A stretch of DNA of 64,000 bases from Paenibacillus sp. JJ-100. Its GTDB lineage: Bacteria > Bacillota > Bacilli > Paenibacillales > Paenibacillaceae. The notes under the pieces were generated by a model. The model was not told the DNA's origin, searched no databases, and saw only the letters and a list, made by a program, of their open reading frames with translations. The stretch lies in contig NZ_CAOJCM010000002.1 of NCBI RefSeq assembly GCF_948329825.1, positions 1-64,000 on the forward strand. Direction: 5' to 3'. The first letter of the stretch is position 1. Each line of letters opens with the position of its first letter. This document shows positions 60,481 to 64,000 of this stretch, piece after piece. A program made the translations under genes and the position numbers.

Positions 60481-60747
60481 TTAGGCTGGGCCTTTCTCCA
60501 GTACATGTAGCATGTACTCCAACGCCTCTAATTCGTCCCTTCCTTTGGTCTGTAATCGGACAATACTACCATTTCGAAGCGGCAGCAGCGCCATACCAAG
60601 TAAGCTCTTCACATCTACACGATGCTCGTGATCAGACTCCGTATAAGACAAGGAAATCTCCGAGGCAAAACGTGACGCTTGAGAGGATACCGACAACAGC
60701 TCATCCCGATGGAAATCCGCGTGAATCATAAATTCATGTGTTCTCAC
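60481..60747 (-). CDS. HPr-fold protein with altered active site
   Basis: An 88-residue protein of the HPr family. HPr has GLHARPA around His15; here the segment reads DFHRDELL, keeping the His but losing the ArgPro. The Ser46 region KSIMGVM is kept as KSLLGMALL, followed by NGSIVRLQTKGRDELEALEY. It may therefore be a regulatory HPr-like protein like Crh (which lacks His15) rather than a normal sugar-transport phosphocarrier. Start GTG 60747 has AAAGGA ten bases upstream; ATG 60729 is an alternative. It stands alone. Confidence 0.7.
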   Translation of the reverse strand: MRTHEFMIHADFHRDELLSVSSQASRFASEISLSYTESDHEHRVDVKSLLGMALLPLRNGSIVRLQTKGRDELEALEYMLHVLEKGPA

Positions 60748-60892
60748 AACCTTCAGTTCCTTTCGCTAAATTATGAACACCTGTAACCACGTGTTTACAT
60801 TTATATATTAAAATCAACATGAATTATACCATGTGCCGGCAAGTTGTCCATGTTTTCATGCGGAAAAAGAAAAAAAGGGAATCTTACTATCG

Positions 60893-60927
60893 AAAAAGAG
60901 CCCTATACACATTCGTGTACAGGACTC
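60893..60927 (-). terminator. Intrinsic terminator of the dehydrogenase gene
   Basis: On the minus strand GAGTCCTGTACAC-gaat-GTGTATAGGGCTC followed by TTTTTCG. Confidence 0.75.
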
Positions 60928-60940
60928 CTTTCGATTTATT

Positions 60941-62008
60941 TTACATACCGTTCGGGTAAACCATCACTTTCAGACTTCCACTCTTGTTATGCAGCGCTCG
61001 CTCCATTGCTTGCTGTGTCTCTTCGAGTGGATATCGATCTGTAATCAGAGACATCACGTCATGTTGACCTGAGCTTAAGAAGGTAATCCCCGCAGGATAC
61101 GTGTTGGCATAACGGAAGATGCCATAGATATCCACTTCATTGTCCGCAATAAACGGGATGTTAATGGCAATCTCGTCCTGTGCAGGCAATCCCACAATGG
61201 CAAGTGTACCACCCCTACGTAGAGAGTAAAGGGCTGATTGCAGTGCTTGGGGATTACCTGCTGTCTCCCATGCTGTATCCACACCGGTCCCACCCGTAAT
61301 CTCTCGAATGAGAGCAAGTGCATCTTCATGACGTACATTTATAGTATGTGTTGCCCCCATCCGTCTCGCGGCTTCAAGACGAACCTCTTCCAGGTCCGTA
61401 ACGATAATCGTCTGAACACCGAAAGATTTCGCAGCCGCAACAGCCATCAGTCCAACAGGTCCCATGCCCATAATAGCCAGTGTAGAGCCTGGGGCCAGTT
61501 TACTGCGCCTCGCTGCATGAATGCCAACAGAGAAAGGTTCATTCATGGCTGCTTCTTCATACGTCAGATGATCCGGAATCGGAAATACCATATCTTCACG
61601 CATAACCATGTACTGCACAAAAGCGCCGTCCACCGGAGGTGTTGCTAGAAACTGCACATCCGGGCACAGATTGTAGCGCCCTGTCTTACAAGCTGCACAA
61701 TGACCGCATGTTACTCCAGGTTCAATGGCTACCCGATCTCCAGATTTCAAACGTGTGACGTCTTCTCCGACCGCTACAACAACACCTGCACATTCATGAC
61801 CAAGAATGATCGGCTTCTCTACAACAAATCTACCAATCCGCCCATGTTCGAAATAGTGTACATCCGATCCGCAGACGCCCACAGCCATCACCTTGATCAG
61901 TACTTCATTGGCTGAAGGTCGAGGAACAGGTTGTTCCTCAATTACAATATGTCCTGGCTCTGTCATAACAGCAGCCTTCATCATCTCAGGTAATCGATGT
62001 TGACTCAT
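60941..62008 (-). CDS. Zinc-dependent alcohol dehydrogenase, sorbitol/L-iditol dehydrogenase type
   Basis: A 355-residue medium-chain dehydrogenase. Catalytic zinc ligands are in GVCGSDVHYFEHGRIG and GHECAGVV; the structural zinc Cys residues are in GVTCGHCAACKTGRYNLC. The cofactor loop is IMGMGPVGLMAVAAAK and the NAD-specifying acidic residue follows in VTDLEEVRL. Closest in pattern to sorbitol and xylitol dehydrogenases (GutB-like). ATG 62008 follows AAGGGGGAGAATACGT. It is on the same strand as the alpha-glucuronidase gene, with about 90 bases between, and may belong to the same sugar-acid pathway. Confidence 0.87.
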   Translation of the reverse strand: MSQHRLPEMMKAAVMTEPGHIVIEEQPVPRPSANEVLIKVMAVGVCGSDVHYFEHGRIGRFVVEKPIILGHECAGVVVAVGEDVTRLKSGDRVAIEPGVTCGHCAACKTGRYNLCPDVQFLATPPVDGAFVQYMVMREDMVFPIPDHLTYEEAAMNEPFSVGIHAARRSKLAPGSTLAIMGMGPVGLMAVAAAKSFGVQTIIVTDLEEVRLEAARRMGATHTINVRHEDALALIREITGGTGVDTAWETAGNPQALQSALYSLRRGGTLAIVGLPAQDEIAINIPFIADNEVDIYGIFRYANTYPAGITFLSSGQHDVMSLITDRYPLEETQQAMERALHNKSGSLKVMVYPNGM

Positions 62009-62096
62009 ACGTATTCTCCCCCTTATGCATGTCACTGCTGTATCCTGGTTTAAAGAAAACGTTTAGTACACTGTGCGTTAGCCGTATGCTTATACA

Positions 62097-64000
62097 TTAT
62101 GAATAGATCTTTCGTGCCTGTTCATCCGCAATTCCGCTCTTGCGATAAAAATACGTATTAATCATATCCCGCCATTCCTTCGCATGTTCGGCCTGTCCTT
62201 CTTGCAGAGCAGCAACCTTATCAAAGATAACTGGATCTACTTTTCCCTCCAGCTCTCTCCATGTCTCGGCTAGAGCTTCGGCTTGTGCGGCACCTTCGAA
62301 GTGAGTATCGTAAATGTGCTGAATGACCGTTTTACCAGAGTGCAACACATGCGTATACGGAACATGATGGAAAAAGAGAATTAATTCATCGGGACAAGTC
62401 TCCAATGATTCGTATTTAGCCTCATTTTCAGGATGATATTGGGAAGTATACCCTGTACCACTCTTCACCGTCCGATCAACCCCAATTCCATGACAGTCGG
62501 CAAAGTGATACGTTCCCCATTTGGAATACTCATACCCATCTACATTAGGTCCGTAGTGATGATCCGGGTTCACCATCCAACCCACACCCAGAGGTGCAGT
62601 ATAGTTTTCGTAGATATCCAAGGAAGATAGCAGCATACCCGTAATCCGCTGAACAACTTGTTCATCATGTCCAAACGTTAATCTTACCCACTCTTCCGCA
62701 ATGTCTTCCGCTGAAAGTTCGGGATTCCACCCCAGTCTGCCATATCCGTACAGATTCGCTTGAGCCAAAGGATGTCCCGTCCAACTCGCATCCGCACCAA
62801 TGTTGGATACAGCAGCGAACCCGCTATAAGGACGCTGATAGAGCGAACCATCTGCAATACGTTTGATCTCTGAACCCTTACCCTTAGCGTAGGTCTCGAA
62901 ATCCAAAACGTCTTTCCACTGGGGCACAAGATAAGCCAGATGTCGCTGCTGCCCCGTGTATTCCTGTGTAATCTGGAACTCAATGACTTGATTCGTCTTC
63001 TCCATCGCTCCAAATAGAGGTGATACCGCTTCTCTGACCTGAAAATCCATCGGCCCATTTTTGATCTGCAAAATAACATTGTCCGCAAATCGTCCATCCA
63101 GCGGTTTAAAGTGATCATACGCCGCACGAGCCCTGTCTGTAGATCGATCTCGCCAGTCTTGTTTACAGTTGTAAACGAAACAGCGCCAGATTACCAGCCC
63201 GCCAAACGGACGGAGTGCTTCAGCTAACATGTTCGCGCCATCTGCATGATCTCGGTTATATGTGAACGGCCCAGGACGATTTTCAGAATCAGCCTTAATC
63301 AGGTATCCACCAAAATCCGGAATCGCAGCGTATACCTTCGCCGTTTGAATGTTCCACCACTCTCGCACCTGTTGATCCAGTGGATCAGCGGTTGGCAGAC
63401 CACCAACTTCGATTGGACTCGCATAATTGGCACTAAGAAACAAGCGAATACCGTAAGCTCTGAACTCAGCGGCTACCTTCGCAACGTCTCCCAGGTAACG
63501 TTCTGTCAGAAACAGACTCTCTTGCTTGTGCACATTAACGTTGTTTATAGATATCGCATTAATACCGGTTGAAGCTAGTAATCGGGCATAATCTCGAATC
63601 CGTCCTAAATCTTGTGAGAACTCGCCATTTTCATAAAAAATAGAACGCCCGGCATATCCCCGCTCGATACTGCCATCCACATTATCCCACTGATTAATCA
63701 TGCGCAGCTGGTTTACAGGCTGCTCTTGAAATGCAATTGGCCTTTTCTCCACATTTAATGTGGAATCGGCCTTACCACTCGTAACCCCTGGATTTAACGT
63801 CAGTTCACGAAGTAAGTGAAACACAGCATACAGAATACCTTGCGGTGTTTCAGAACCAATCACCAGCTCATGGAGAGACTCATCTTCACGAATAAGGTAA
63901 CCCTCACCGTGCACAGCAGAACGTTCCGCGTCTGTGAACGCATTGACCACAGATTCGCTCCCGGCCCAAGTGCCGAGTCGAATGGCAGGATTACGTTCCT
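62097..64000 (-). CDS. aguA: Alpha-glucuronidase, GH67 (5' end outside window)
   Basis: 634 residues are visible and the frame stays open to the window edge, where it reads [14 protein letters not shown], so the start lies beyond 64000; GH67 enzymes are usually about 680 residues. Family features are [39 protein letters not shown] and [17 protein letters not shown], which include the active-site acidic residues, and the C-terminal [20 protein letters not shown]. It removes 4-O-methylglucuronic acid from xylo-oligosaccharides, inside the cell as a rule. It indicates hemicellulose use. Confidence 0.93.
   Translation of the reverse strand, partial: ERNPAIRLGTWAGSESVVNAFTDAERSAVHGEGYLIREDESLHELVIGSETPQGILYAVFHLLRELTLNPGVTSGKADSTLNVEKRPIAFQEQPVNQLRMINQWDNVDGSIERGYAGRSIFYENGEFSQDLGRIRDYARLLASTGINAISINNVNVHKQESLFLTERYLGDVAKVAAEFRAYGIRLFLSANYASPIEVGGLPTADPLDQQVREWWNIQTAKVYAAIPDFGGYLIKADSENRPGPFTYNRDHADGANMLAEALRPFGGLVIWRCFVYNCKQDWRDRSTDRARAAYDHFKPLDGRFADNVILQIKNGPMDFQVREAVSPLFGAMEKTNQVIEFQITQEYTGQQRHLAYLVPQWKDVLDFETYAKGKGSEIKRIADGSLYQRPYSGFAAVSNIGADASWTGHPLAQANLYGYGRLGWNPELSAEDIAEEWVRLTFGHDEQVVQRITGMLLSSLDIYENYTAPLGVGWMVNPDHHYGPNVDGYEYSKWGTYHFADCHGIGVDRTVKSGTGYTSQYHPENEAKYESLETCPDELILFFHHVPYTHVLHSGKTVIQHIYDTHFEGAAQAEALAETWRELEGKVDPVIFDKVAALQEGQAEHAKEWRDMINTYFYRKSGIADEQARKIYS

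Overview
The window looks like chromosome of a spore-forming Firmicute, most probably a Paenibacillus. Signs of this are a CotF-type spore coat protein and an H-type small acid-soluble spore protein near the left end, a copper-amine-oxidase-type stalk-domain protein, AGGAGG ribosome binding sites before nearly every gene, frequent GTG and TTG starts, and a plant-polysaccharide lifestyle (GH32 fructan enzymes, GH67 alpha-glucuronidase). Base composition is moderate (roughly mid-40s % GC by eye). Genus assignment is inference from gene content; there is no rRNA or tRNA gene here.

Layout, left to right. 0-3.3 kb: spore proteins, a degraded acetyltransferase, a stalk-domain protein and the first copies of a dispersed hairpin repeat. 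3.3-10.9 kb: a six-gene minus-strand operon (MBL-fold hydrolase, HAD phosphatase, binding lipoprotein, fused permease, ATPase, second HAD phosphatase) with a divergent SorC-type regulator; best read as uptake and dephosphorylation of a phosphorylated carbon compound. 11-18 kb: a patchwork of broken genes (terpenoid-cyclase-like, aminoglycoside phosphotransferase-like, GGDEF), a membrane alpha/beta hydrolase and a two-component system. 18-22.4 kb: flavin-dependent oxidoreductase island with HxlR and MarR regulators.

22.6-36.8 kb is the most interesting region: a LacI-type regulator with paired operators, two ABC permeases and a binding lipoprotein (no ATPase), a single protein fusing a PfkB fructokinase to a GH32 beta-fructosidase, a cytoplasmic LamG-GH32 enzyme, and a 1489-residue secreted GH32 enzyme with four repeated accessory domains. 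In the two LamG-GH32 enzymes the usual catalytic Asp of the NDPNG motif is Glu. I propose a fructan pathway, possibly one that makes, imports and linearises cyclic inulo-oligosaccharides, in analogy with the cyclodextrin pathway. 37-40 kb holds a two-gene CBASS anti-phage system (CD-NTase plus Cap15-like membrane effector) with its own strong promoter.

40.8-54.8 kb: a WG-repeat protein, a small lipoprotein, then a six-gene minus-strand operon of MoxR AAA ATPase, DUF5682, VWA, DUF4132, SWIM zinc-finger protein and a 95-100-residue protein, a set known across bacteria but of unsettled function. 55-64 kb is ordinary metabolism: aldo/keto reductase, cytochrome P450, two short-chain dehydrogenases, Dabb protein, ribosomal protein L31 type B, an HPr-like protein, a sorbitol-type dehydrogenase and the 3' part of an alpha-glucuronidase gene that runs off the right edge.
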